Shown here in pieces: positions 22,241 through 30,154 of a DNA stretch of 39,940 nucleotides. The stretch is from SW-4-43-9 sp047617985 (lineage in GTDB: Archaea; Nanohalarchaeota; Nanosalinia; Nanosalinales; Nanosalinaceae): the NCBI GenBank assembly GCA_047617985.1, contig JBLGBS010000006.1:1-39940 (forward strand), written 5' to 3'. The notes under the pieces were generated by a model that was not told where the DNA came from, searched no databases, and saw nothing but the letters and a program-made list of their open reading frames with translations. The first letter of the stretch is position 1; each line of letters begins with the position of its first letter. A program made the translations under genes and the position numbers.

Positions 22241-23332
22241 ATGAGCCGAGAAATAGAAGAGAAAATAACGGAGACGACAGAAGATCTTGTCCGGTTTGAA
22301 ACGGTCAAGGGGAACGACGAAGAGTTCAAATCTGCCTTTGACTACATTGAAAATTACTTCTCCAAGACCGACCTTGAGGTAGAGACGTACGAGTTCAACG
22401 AATTCAGAACTATGATGGTTCTTAATGACCCGGATCCGGAAATCATGCTGCACGGCCACATAGACGTGGTTCCAGCAGAAGACGAGATGTTTGAACCTGA
22501 AGTCAGGGACGGAAAAATTTTCGGGCGAGGAACAGGCGACATGAAAGCAGGGATCGCCACCCTGATGGAACTCATGGGGAACAAGGTAGAAGGAAGTGAT
22601 ATTCCTGCAAGCCTGATGATTGTCTCAGACGAGGAAATCGGTGGTTTCAACGGCGCCAAGAGAATAGTCGAAGAAGACCTGTATAGTCCCGAATTCGTCA
22701 TCAGCGCGGAACCAAACAACACTGAAGGATACCTGGAAGCAGTTATTGAACAGAAAGGAATCATGCGGGCGGAAATCTCAGCTACAGGGAAAAACGCCCA
22801 TGGTTCAAAACCTTGGGAAGGCGAAAACGCTGCCGAAAAACTATGGAAAAATTACGCCACAGTCAAAGAGAACTTTGAGGGATCTGAAGATAACTGGAAC
22901 ACAACAGTTAACCTCGGGGTTTTCAATTCAGGCGAAGCGTTCAACGTGGTGCCAGACGAAGCCGAAGCCAAGCTCGATATCCGTTGGACAGAGGACTATG
23001 ATCCCGATGAAATCCAGGAAGATCTTGAATCGATAGAAGGACTTGATTTTGATGTGCTGGCGGTAGATCCGATGTTGAAGACAGATCCGGAAAACCAGTA
23101 CATAGAGATGCTTCAGGAAACCTCGAGAAAAGTAATCGACGGAAAGTTGGAATTAACCCGGAAAGAGGCTGCAAGCGATGTAAGGCATTTCTCAGGCGCC
23201 GGAATACCAGGGATAGTTTTCGGCCCAGAAGGATACGGAATCCATGAAGACGGAGAATACGCGGACATCGAAAGCTTCCGAGACTATTACCGGATTATGG
23301 AGGACTTTCTAGAAGAAGCTGACGAAATTTAA
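22241..23332 (+). CDS. M20 family metallopeptidase (ArgE/DapE/ACY1-like)
   Basis: A 363-aa protein with the M20 ligand set: MLHGHIDVVPA (His and Asp of the metal site), GRGTGDMKAGIATLM (bridging Asp), SDEEIGGFNG (catalytic Glu pair), SAEPNN (Glu), and GPEGYGIHEDGEYA (distal His). A dimerisation domain sits in the middle (GIMRAEISATGKNAHGSKP). Members hydrolyse N-acyl amino acids or small peptides, and the exact substrate is not predictable. It is downstream of the helicase and tail-to-tail with the deaminase gene with a four-base overlap. Confidence 0.9.
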   Translation: MSREIEEKITETTEDLVRFETVKGNDEEFKSAFDYIENYFSKTDLEVETYEFNEFRTMMVLNDPDPEIMLHGHIDVVPAEDEMFEPEVRDGKIFGRGTGDMKAGIATLMELMGNKVEGSDIPASLMIVSDEEIGGFNGAKRIVEEDLYSPEFVISAEPNNTEGYLEAVIEQKGIMRAEISATGKNAHGSKPWEGENAAEKLWKNYATVKENFEGSEDNWNTTVNLGVFNSGEAFNVVPDEAEAKLDIRWTEDYDPDEIQEDLESIEGLDFDVLAVDPMLKTDPENQYIEMLQETSRKVIDGKLELTRKEAASDVRHFSGAGIPGIVFGPEGYGIHEDGEYADIESFRDYYRIMEDFLEEADEI

Positions 23333-23341
23333 CGAAATTTC
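23324..23341. terminator. Bidirectional hairpin over two convergent stops
   Basis: GAAATTT and AAATTTC form a seven-pair stem with a four-base AACG loop. The stop codons of both the M20 gene (23330-23332) and the deaminase gene (23329-23331, minus) lie across this hairpin. It could end transcription from both sides. Confidence 0.4.
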
Positions 23342-24594
23342 CTCTTCCTGACCTCTATATCCTTCCGTATATCCTCTCCAGAATTCCTCATTTCTCCCTT
23401 TCTGACCACTATCTCTCCATCAACTATAACATCAGAGACATTTCCACCGAAGGAGTAAACCAAGTTGGAGATCAATCCTTTTTTGCCGTGAACAGGATTC
23501 ATTTCCGGTCTTTCTAAATCTATCATAATTAGATCTGCTTTCTTTCCGATTTCTATAGAACCGATCTCATCTTCCATGCCAAGAGCTTTTGCACCGTTTA
23601 TTGTCATCATATCCAGAACTTCCTGTTCGTGAATATCCCGAGGATCATCTCTTTTATGTAGAAGAGCCGTCAGCTTCCCTTCCTCAAACATGTTCAAATT
23701 ATTGTTTGACGCGACGCCATCCGTACCTAAAGCCACATTTATACCTCGTTCAAGCATCACCGGCACTTCAGCAACACCAGAACCCAGTTTCAGATTGGCG
23801 GAAGGGTTGTGAACTACTGAACCGCCTTTCTCCGACAGAATATCAAGATCATCTTCACCCAGCCATACACCGTGAGCTGCAATCAGATCCTGATTCACAA
23901 GTCCAAGACTGTCAAGATACTGAACCGGGGTCAACCCGGTCTCCTCTATACAGTCCTTCACCTCCTCCTTTGTCTCAGAAACATGAATATGGTATGGAAC
24001 ATCGAAGATCTCAGAATAGTCTCGGGTTTCAAGCAACGCATTTTCAGAAGCTGTGTAAACCGCATGAGGAGCAAAACCAGGTTCAACCAGATCATTTTCT
24101 TGGTACTTCTCGACAAACTCTAGGGCTTCCTCAATATCTTCACGGCCTCCATCCTGATCAATAATACCTTCAGACAAAACCGCTCTAATACCGGTTTCCT
24201 CCACCGCTTCCGCAACCTCGTCCATATGGAAGTACATGTCATTGAAAGTGGTGGTTCCAGTTTTCAGCATCTCGGAAATCCCGAGCACCGCACCTAGGTA
24301 GGCATCCCGTGGTTTAATCTTCTCCTCGGAAGGAAAAATATCCTCTTCCAACCAGTTCTGGAGCTGTTTATTATCGGAAATACCTCTCAAAAGCGTCATA
24401 GCAACATGAGTATGACTATTTACCAGACCCGGCATCACAACCTTTTCCCGACAGTCAATAACATCATGACCACGAGAATCCAGATTCTTCCCAATCGCGG
24501 AGATTCTGTCCCCATCTATTTTCAGATCTACATCTTCCAGAACCTTTCTATCACTGTTCTGCGTGACAAGGTACCGGATGTTTTTGAGTATCAC
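23329..24594 (-). CDS. 5'-methylthioadenosine/S-adenosylhomocysteine deaminase-like amidohydrolase
   Basis: A 421-aa amidohydrolase. The metal site shows HxH (NSHTHVAMTLLRG), a distal His in HVSETKEEV, another in IAAHGVWL, and the conserved Asp in ALGTDGVASNNNLNMFEEGK. This pattern, with ISDNKQLQNWLEEDIFPSE, matches MTA/SAH deaminases, which convert these nucleosides to the inosyl form. Chlorohydrolase-like enzymes share the fold, so the substrate is likely but not proven. A short N-terminal beta-sandwich is present as usual. It overlaps the M20 gene by four bases at the shared TTAA. Confidence 0.85.
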   Translation of the reverse strand: MILKNIRYLVTQNSDRKVLEDVDLKIDGDRISAIGKNLDSRGHDVIDCREKVVMPGLVNSHTHVAMTLLRGISDNKQLQNWLEEDIFPSEEKIKPRDAYLGAVLGISEMLKTGTTTFNDMYFHMDEVAEAVEETGIRAVLSEGIIDQDGGREDIEEALEFVEKYQENDLVEPGFAPHAVYTASENALLETRDYSEIFDVPYHIHVSETKEEVKDCIEETGLTPVQYLDSLGLVNQDLIAAHGVWLGEDDLDILSEKGGSVVHNPSANLKLGSGVAEVPVMLERGINVALGTDGVASNNNLNMFEEGKLTALLHKRDDPRDIHEQEVLDMMTINGAKALGMEDEIGSIEIGKKADLIMIDLERPEMNPVHGKKGLISNLVYSFGGNVSDVIVDGEIVVRKGEMRNSGEDIRKDIEVRKRKFR

Positions 24595-24645
24595 AAAGCT
24601 AGGTTAGAAGACAAAATATAATAAGAAAATGAAAAGAGAGGTAAA

Positions 24646-26118
24646 TCAGTAATTCTTCGCGAAGTATGCCCATCTCTTGGCTTTTTCTCCACAGACCGCG
24701 CATTCGCCGTCGATTTCTTCGTCTTCTTCCTGGATACTCCCCGGTTTTGAGTCTTCTCTGAACGGTAGAACCACAATTTCTGCTGATACTTCGTCCTTGA
24801 CTTCTTCCTCGCATTCCTCGTTTCCGCACCACCGGGTTTTGACATAGCCCCGACTTTTTCCAATTGTACCTAGAATTTCGTTCTTGGATTCTGCCTTTCT
24901 AATATTGGATTCAAGGTAGTCGGCTAGTTCGTCGTAGAGACCGTTTTGCACCGAGTCAAGCAGGGAATCTGTTTTAGCTTTGACTGCTTCAAGATTGAAG
25001 GAGGTCTGTTCGCCGTTGTCTCTTCTGACCGCGGTAACTTCTTCGTCCTCCATTTCATTTGGCCCGACTTCTATTCTCAGCGGCACTCCTTTCAGCTCCC
25101 ATTCATTGTACTTGTAACCCGGTGTTCTGTGATCCCGGTCATCCAGTTCTACCCGGAAATCGTCTTTTAATTCCTCTCTAACTTCTTCCGCGTACCCGAC
25201 TACTTCCGACCGATTGTCTCCCTGGTGGATCGGAACAATCACAACCTGGATAGGTGCGATGCTTGGAGGTAGTCTAAGCCCATCGTTGTCGCCGTGCGCC
25301 ATAATTAGAGCGCCGATTGTTCGGGTGCTTAACCCCCAGCTGGTTGTCCAGCAGACAGATTCCTCAGAATCCTTATCCTCAAATGTAATGTCAAATGCTT
25401 CCGCGAAATGCTGTCCTAACTGATGCGATGTTCCAGACTGGATTGATTTTCCGTCAGGCATCAAGGTCTCGATTGTTGTAGTATACTTTGCTCCCGGGAA
25501 CTTGTCATGCTCCGGCTTGTAACCCAGAATGCTTGGGATAGCGAGATGGTTCTCAATAACTTCCTGATACTGGTTCAGTCTCAGCATTGTCTCTTCATCC
25601 GCAGATCCCTCTGTTGCGTGAGCTGTGTGTCCTTCCTGCCATAGGAACTCACGGGTTCTGAGGAAAGGCCGGGTATCTGTCGCCTCCCACCGTACCACAT
25701 TCGCCCACTGGTTCAGTCTCATAGGGAGATCTCTGTGGCTTCTAATCCAGTCGCTCATAAACGGTGCGATAATAGACTCGGAGGTCGGTCTGATCGCCAG
25801 TCTCTCCTCCAGCTCTTTATTCCCTCCCTGGGTTACCCAGGCAACTTCAGGATCGAAACCTTCGACAATATCAGATTCCTTTTCCAAGTAGCTTTCCGGG
25901 ATGAAAAGCGGGAAGTAAGCATTATCGACACCTGTCTCCTGTATTTTTTGATCAAAGTTTTCTTTGATTGATTCCCAGAGCTTCATTCCCCACGGCTTGA
26001 TAACCATACATCCTTTAACCGGCGCATAATCCGCCAGATCGGCTTTCTTGACAACTTCTGTATACCATTCATTTGGATTCTTCTGTTTGTCCGTGGTTAT
26101 CCCGAGTTCTTGCGACAT
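24646..26118 (-). CDS. proS: Prolyl-tRNA synthetase (archaeal/eukaryote type)
   Basis: A 490-aa class II synthetase. Motif 2 and 3 regions are visible (RPTSESIIAPFMSDWIRSHRDLPMRLNQWANVVRWE and GLSTRTIGALIMAHGDNDG). The core IYFPLFIPE-type segment appears as DNAYFPLFIPESYL. The archaeal-type C-terminal zinc domain (WCGNEECEE...CAVCGEKAKRWAYFAKNY) ends with the characteristic tyrosine. The enzyme charges tRNA-Pro. No editing domain insertion is seen, as expected for this group. Confidence 0.96.
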   Translation of the reverse strand: MSQELGITTDKQKNPNEWYTEVVKKADLADYAPVKGCMVIKPWGMKLWESIKENFDQKIQETGVDNAYFPLFIPESYLEKESDIVEGFDPEVAWVTQGGNKELEERLAIRPTSESIIAPFMSDWIRSHRDLPMRLNQWANVVRWEATDTRPFLRTREFLWQEGHTAHATEGSADEETMLRLNQYQEVIENHLAIPSILGYKPEHDKFPGAKYTTTIETLMPDGKSIQSGTSHQLGQHFAEAFDITFEDKDSEESVCWTTSWGLSTRTIGALIMAHGDNDGLRLPPSIAPIQVVIVPIHQGDNRSEVVGYAEEVREELKDDFRVELDDRDHRTPGYKYNEWELKGVPLRIEVGPNEMEDEEVTAVRRDNGEQTSFNLEAVKAKTDSLLDSVQNGLYDELADYLESNIRKAESKNEILGTIGKSRGYVKTRWCGNEECEEEVKDEVSAEIVVLPFREDSKPGSIQEEDEEIDGECAVCGEKAKRWAYFAKNY

Positions 26119-26200
26119 GTAGAATTCTCAATCGGAAAGATTAATGTGTCTGTTGGAAACCTCAACCCTGTAACTCAGGGAAGCTCCTCCAAAACCTGGT

Positions 26201-26971
26201 TTATTTCGCCCCTCGAACAACATGACCGTACTTCATCAAACCAACGAATATAGCGCCCCCAAACGCATTCCCGATGGTTGCAAGCGATAGGAAAGCCAGG
26301 TAATCAGTCAGAGTTATACTTGAAGCTGTTAAAAGTCCGAACAACACCTCGACATTTCCTGCGATTGAGTGAGGCAGGTGAAGCATTCCGATTGTCGCTG
26401 TAACCATCCAGATAACAAACACCCTGCTTAAAGTATCCTGAGCAGCTGAAACAAGCCAGGCCAGCAAACCCATAAGCCAGCCGGCAAATATCCCTGCGAT
26501 AAACAGCCAGTGAAGCTGATGGCTGACAAGTTTCTGTGCTATAGTTTCGAAAGCAGCAGCTTCAATAACACCAAGCCCCGGCATTAAGAGTACTGCTAGA
26601 GCTGTAAAAACAAGACCGCCTACCACATTCCCGATGTAGACAATTCCCCACAGCCGGGCAAGACTTCTAATCGATGCCTCGCCGTCAATCACCGGCATAA
26701 CCGCTAAAGTGGTGTGCTCTGTGAAAAGCTCGGAACGACCAAGAATAACAAAGATAAACCCAACAGAGTAAGCGCTCGCCAGTAAAAGTTCTGTAGTTAG
26801 ATCACCGTAACTTCCTGCTGAAAGAGTAAGTATAACCCCCATCAGTAAAGGCCCGAAACCTATGTCCAGTCCTGCGGAGAAACTGGAGAGCAGAAGCCCG
26901 CCGGTCTCCCTGTTGATCTCGTGGGATCCTTTCTCAATCATCGACTGTAGAACTTCCCGGGCCGGTTTCAT
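26201..26971 (-). CDS. Formate/nitrite transporter (FNT) family channel
   Basis: A 256-aa integral membrane protein with six predicted membrane helices. FNT family landmarks are present: a first helix with SAGLDIGFGPLLMG, a GRSELFTEH segment at the end of the second helix pair, and the LHLPHSIAGNVEVL region with the conserved pore histidine after the fourth helix. FNT pentamers move formate, nitrite, hydrosulfide or other small anions. The substrate cannot be read here. It could export formate or similar acids from a fermentative cell. Confidence 0.9.
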   Translation of the reverse strand: MKPAREVLQSMIEKGSHEINRETGGLLLSSFSAGLDIGFGPLLMGVILTLSAGSYGDLTTELLLASAYSVGFIFVILGRSELFTEHTTLAVMPVIDGEASIRSLARLWGIVYIGNVVGGLVFTALAVLLMPGLGVIEAAAFETIAQKLVSHQLHWLFIAGIFAGWLMGLLAWLVSAAQDTLSRVFVIWMVTATIGMLHLPHSIAGNVEVLFGLLTASSITLTDYLAFLSLATIGNAFGGAIFVGLMKYGHVVRGAK

Positions 26972-27031
26972 GCTAGGTTGTTTTAACCGAAGTTTTGAAT
27001 ACTTTTATTCCAGCTCCCGGAACTTAGAATT

Positions 27032-27658
27032 ATGAAAGCAGTAATCCTTGACATGGATGGAGTTATAGTAGACACGGAGAACCACTGGGCGGAAGCCGAA
27101 AAAGAGATTTACAGAGAAGCAACCGGAGAATCTGTGGATACAAAGCAGTACTCCGGTATGAGCATCACCAACACCTACCATGAACTCTCCGAAAAATTTG
27201 GAACTGAAGTGTCCGAAGAAGAGTTCCTCCAGCTGTACGCTGATAGAGCTGAGAAAATTTACCGTGAAAAAGCCTCAATAAGAGACGGTATGAAAGACCT
27301 AGTTGACAAACTCAGCTCTATAAACAGGCTTAAACTCGGTATGGTGACAGGATCTTACTGGCCGGAGTATGTGATCGAACGGTTCAGTCTTGAGTTTGAC
27401 GAAGTCATAACCCCAGAGGAAATTTCAGGAAATGGAAAGCCAGAGCCGGAAATATACAGTTTAATGCTGGAAAGACTCGGAGTCAAATCTAAAGAAGCTC
27501 TAACTGTCGAAGACAGCGATCCCGGAGTTTCAGCCGCCAAATCCGCAGGAATATACTGCATAGGTTTAAGAGGAACGGAAAACCAGACACTGGAAGAAGC
27601 AGATGAAATCGTAAACTCTCCCTCAGATCTGTTTGAACGGATTTCCTCAATTATCTGA
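27032..27658 (+). CDS. HAD-superfamily phosphatase
   Basis: A 208-aa HAD hydrolase. Motif I is VILDMDGVIVDTENHW (nucleophile Asp), motif II is MVTGS, motif III is the Lys in NGKPEPE, and motif IV is VEDSDPGVSAAKSAG. A helical cap lies between motifs I and II. It resembles beta-phosphoglucomutase-like or phosphoglycolate phosphatases. A CTTTTATT box lies about 27 bases before the ATG. A second HAD gene follows after 39 bases. Confidence 0.9.
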   Translation: MKAVILDMDGVIVDTENHWAEAEKEIYREATGESVDTKQYSGMSITNTYHELSEKFGTEVSEEEFLQLYADRAEKIYREKASIRDGMKDLVDKLSSINRLKLGMVTGSYWPEYVIERFSLEFDEVITPEEISGNGKPEPEIYSLMLERLGVKSKEALTVEDSDPGVSAAKSAGIYCIGLRGTENQTLEEADEIVNSPSDLFERISSII

Positions 27659-27697
27659 CCTACCAGAATTATTAAACCTGAATCAAATACCCTCTTT

Positions 27698-28345
27698 ATG
27701 CCTCTGGAAGCAGTCATATTTGATATGGACGGCGTTCTTTCCGACACACAGAGACTTCATGCCCAAGCGCAGTCCCAGGTTCTGAAAAACTATGATGTGG
27801 AGATGCCGCCGGAAGAGATAACAAGGAAATATGCAGGCAGAGAGCCAGGAACGCTTTTCCGGCAGGAAACCGATACCAATAAACCGATGGAAGCGCACGC
27901 AGAAAAGCAGGAACTTCTCCATCAATTGGTTGAAAACAATGGTGTCGAAAAGATTGAAGGAGCAAAGAAACTGGTTAAGAATCTCCACGAAGAATACTGT
28001 TTGGCGGTTGCCTCATCGTCACAGCCTGAGTTTATACAAAAAGTTGTAAGTGACCTCGAACTAGAGGATTATTTCGATTGTATTGAAAGCGCAAGCGAAG
28101 TGGAAAACGGAAAACCAGCACCCGATGTGTTTCTAAAAGCTGCAGAAGACTTAGGAGTTGAACCTGAGAACTGTATAGTAATTGAAGACGGCCGAAGCGG
28201 TATGAAAGGAGCTAGAGAAGCCGGAATGGTCTGCATAGGTTTAGTTAATGGAAAGGGAGATTACCCTGCACACGAAACAGTAGAAAGCCTAAAAGAGCTG
28301 GATAGAAACTATATGCAGAAACTGCATAAAAACTTTAGATCCTGA
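27698..28345 (+). CDS. HAD-superfamily hydrolase (beta-phosphoglucomutase-like)
   Basis: A 215-aa HAD protein. Motif I is VIFDMDGVLSDTQRLH, motif II is VASSSQPEF, motif III the Lys of NGKPAPDVF, and motif IV is VIEDGRSGMKGAREAG. The fold, cap and length match the beta-phosphoglucomutase-like subfamily. It is a paralogue of the HAD gene upstream, but sequence identity is not high, so the pair is an old duplication or separate recruits. Substrates are unknown. Confidence 0.9.
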   Translation: MPLEAVIFDMDGVLSDTQRLHAQAQSQVLKNYDVEMPPEEITRKYAGREPGTLFRQETDTNKPMEAHAEKQELLHQLVENNGVEKIEGAKKLVKNLHEEYCLAVASSSQPEFIQKVVSDLELEDYFDCIESASEVENGKPAPDVFLKAAEDLGVEPENCIVIEDGRSGMKGAREAGMVCIGLVNGKGDYPAHETVESLKELDRNYMQKLHKNFRS

Positions 28346-28407
28346 GTCGGCACCTTCAAGATATTGTACACAAAACTTGTTTTAACTAGAGATGTAAACT
28401 TCTGAGT

Positions 28408-28947
28408 ATGGAGGAGCACCGGTGCAGTGAGTGCGGGAAGATTTTCTCGGAAGAAGAACTGCTTGAGAGACATATAGAGCTTGAGCACGGCGGGAATGCC
28501 GGGAAAGAGGCTGTGGACAAGGGAAGATTTTCGATCTCCGGTATCAGCCGGGAAAACGTCTTCGGCCTGATCTTGGGCGTAGTGCTTGCAGTGGTTCTGA
28601 TAGCTGGTTTCAATTATGTGAATGCAGATAAGCCGGTAGAAGTTACTGTTGTGACATGCGGTAACTGCAGTTACTCCGAGTTCAGAGATAGTACAGGAGA
28701 GCTTTTCGACGTGGAATACCGCGAGGTAAACTACTCGTCGAGTGAAGGACAGAGACTGATCGAGAAGTACGATCTGTACTATGTACCAGGATTCATATTT
28801 GAGAAAGAAGTAGAGGATCGTGAAAACTTTACACGCATAAAGTCTGTAGTTGTCGAGTTCGATGAATCCTATGTTTTGCCGGATAAAGGTGTTACTGCAG
28901 CTCAGAGGGTCAGCGACGGAAAATCACTGGATCGGGAACATAGATAA
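28408..28947 (+). CDS. C2H2 zinc finger / TM helix / thioredoxin-like fusion protein
   Basis: A 179-aa protein with three parts. Residues 6-27 form a C2H2-like finger (C6, C9, H22, H27). Residues 51-73 are one membrane helix. The C-terminal part starts VEVTVVTCGNCSYSEF with a CxxC at 84-87, and has a cis-proline-like YYVPGFIFEKEV turn, as in thioredoxin-like domains. The finger would be cytoplasmic and the CxxC domain outside if the helix is in the usual orientation (basic residues precede it). This looks like a membrane-tethered redox protein with a nucleic-acid- or protein-binding finger. The combination is unusual. Confidence 0.65.
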   Translation: MEEHRCSECGKIFSEEELLERHIELEHGGNAGKEAVDKGRFSISGISRENVFGLILGVVLAVVLIAGFNYVNADKPVEVTVVTCGNCSYSEFRDSTGELFDVEYREVNYSSSEGQRLIEKYDLYYVPGFIFEKEVEDRENFTRIKSVVVEFDESYVLPDKGVTAAQRVSDGKSLDREHR

Positions 28948-28975
28948 AAGATTCTTCCCAGCCTTATTTGTATAG

Positions 28976-30154
28976 ATGAAGATTTCTATAATAAGCGACA
29001 CACATTTCGGCTACAAATGGAACGAGGAACGGGGAGAAGACAGTTTTGAAAACGCCAAAGAAGCATTTGAGCGGTCGCTTGACTCCGATCTTATAATACT
29101 CCCGGGAGATCTTTTTGACAAAAAAATACCGAAACAGGAGGTGCTTGACAAAGCAGCAGATGTTTTCTCCAAAGCTATGGATGGAGAGAGAACCGTAGAG
29201 TCGGACAAAGAACTGGGAATCCACGGCTCGGGAATTCCTGCGGTTGCAATCCATGGAACACATGAGAGACGGCCACGAGCCTACACTAACCCTATTGAAT
29301 TAATGGCTGATACCGGTCACTTACACCACCTAGACAACGAAAAGACGGTTTTCGAGAAAGACGGTGAGAAAGTCGCTGTATTTGGATTGAGCGGGGTTCC
29401 TGAGAGGTATGCAGCGAAGGCACTGGAGAAGTTTGGCCCCGAACCTGTGGAGGACGCATTTAATATTCTGGTAGTGCATCAGTCAATCGAAGGTTTTGTC
29501 TACACCAGCGACGACCATGACTATCTTTCACTGGAAGACTTTCCGGAAGGTTTTGACTTGATAATAAACGGTCATATCCACTGGTACAACCTTGAAAGAT
29601 TCAAAGAAAACGAGGACAAACCGTTGATCCTGCCCGGTTCTACAGTTACAACCCAGATGAACAAGATAGAGGCGGAGAAACCGAAAGGCTTTGTCCGTTT
29701 AGACACCGAAAAAAGAGAGATGGAGTTTGAATCACTGGAAAATACAAGGAATGTACATTATATTGAGATCGAGGTCGACGGAGAAGAATGGACAGAGGTC
29801 AAGGAAAGAGCTATAGAGAAACTGAAAAATATTGATGAAGACAAAAAACCTCTGGTTAACCTTAAGATCAAAGGAGAAACTTCCGGCAGAGTAAACCCTC
29901 GGGAGCTGAAGAAAATGTTCAGAGATGAGATGTTCCTGAATATCAACTCCTCGCTAAACTCTGTTATGGAGAACGGGGAAAGCAACGCTTTAGATGAAGT
30001 TGACGATCCCTGGAACGAAGGTAAGAGAATACTGTCAGAGAAAGTGAAATCCGATCTGGAAGTAGACGAGTCAGAGCTTCTGGAGATGCTGGAGCAGGGA
30101 AAACCGGATGAAGCCAGCGATTTCCTGAAGAAGAAAGTTGGTGATGAAGAATGA
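28976..30154 (+). CDS. mre11: DNA double-strand break repair nuclease Mre11
   Basis: A 392-aa phosphoesterase. The motifs run in order: ISDTHFGYKW, LPGDLFDKK, HGTHERRPR (in place of GNHD), LVVHQSIEGF, and INGHIHWYN. The substitution of T for the usual N in the GNH block is worth noting, though the His is kept. The C-terminal part (capping domain) is shorter than in bacteria. Mre11 with Rad50 processes broken DNA ends. The last four bases overlap the rad50 ATG (ATGA), so the two are translated together. Confidence 0.95.
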   Translation: MKISIISDTHFGYKWNEERGEDSFENAKEAFERSLDSDLIILPGDLFDKKIPKQEVLDKAADVFSKAMDGERTVESDKELGIHGSGIPAVAIHGTHERRPRAYTNPIELMADTGHLHHLDNEKTVFEKDGEKVAVFGLSGVPERYAAKALEKFGPEPVEDAFNILVVHQSIEGFVYTSDDHDYLSLEDFPEGFDLIINGHIHWYNLERFKENEDKPLILPGSTVTTQMNKIEAEKPKGFVRLDTEKREMEFESLENTRNVHYIEIEVDGEEWTEVKERAIEKLKNIDEDKKPLVNLKIKGETSGRVNPRELKKMFRDEMFLNINSSLNSVMENGESNALDEVDDPWNEGKRILSEKVKSDLEVDESELLEMLEQGKPDEASDFLKKKVGDEE

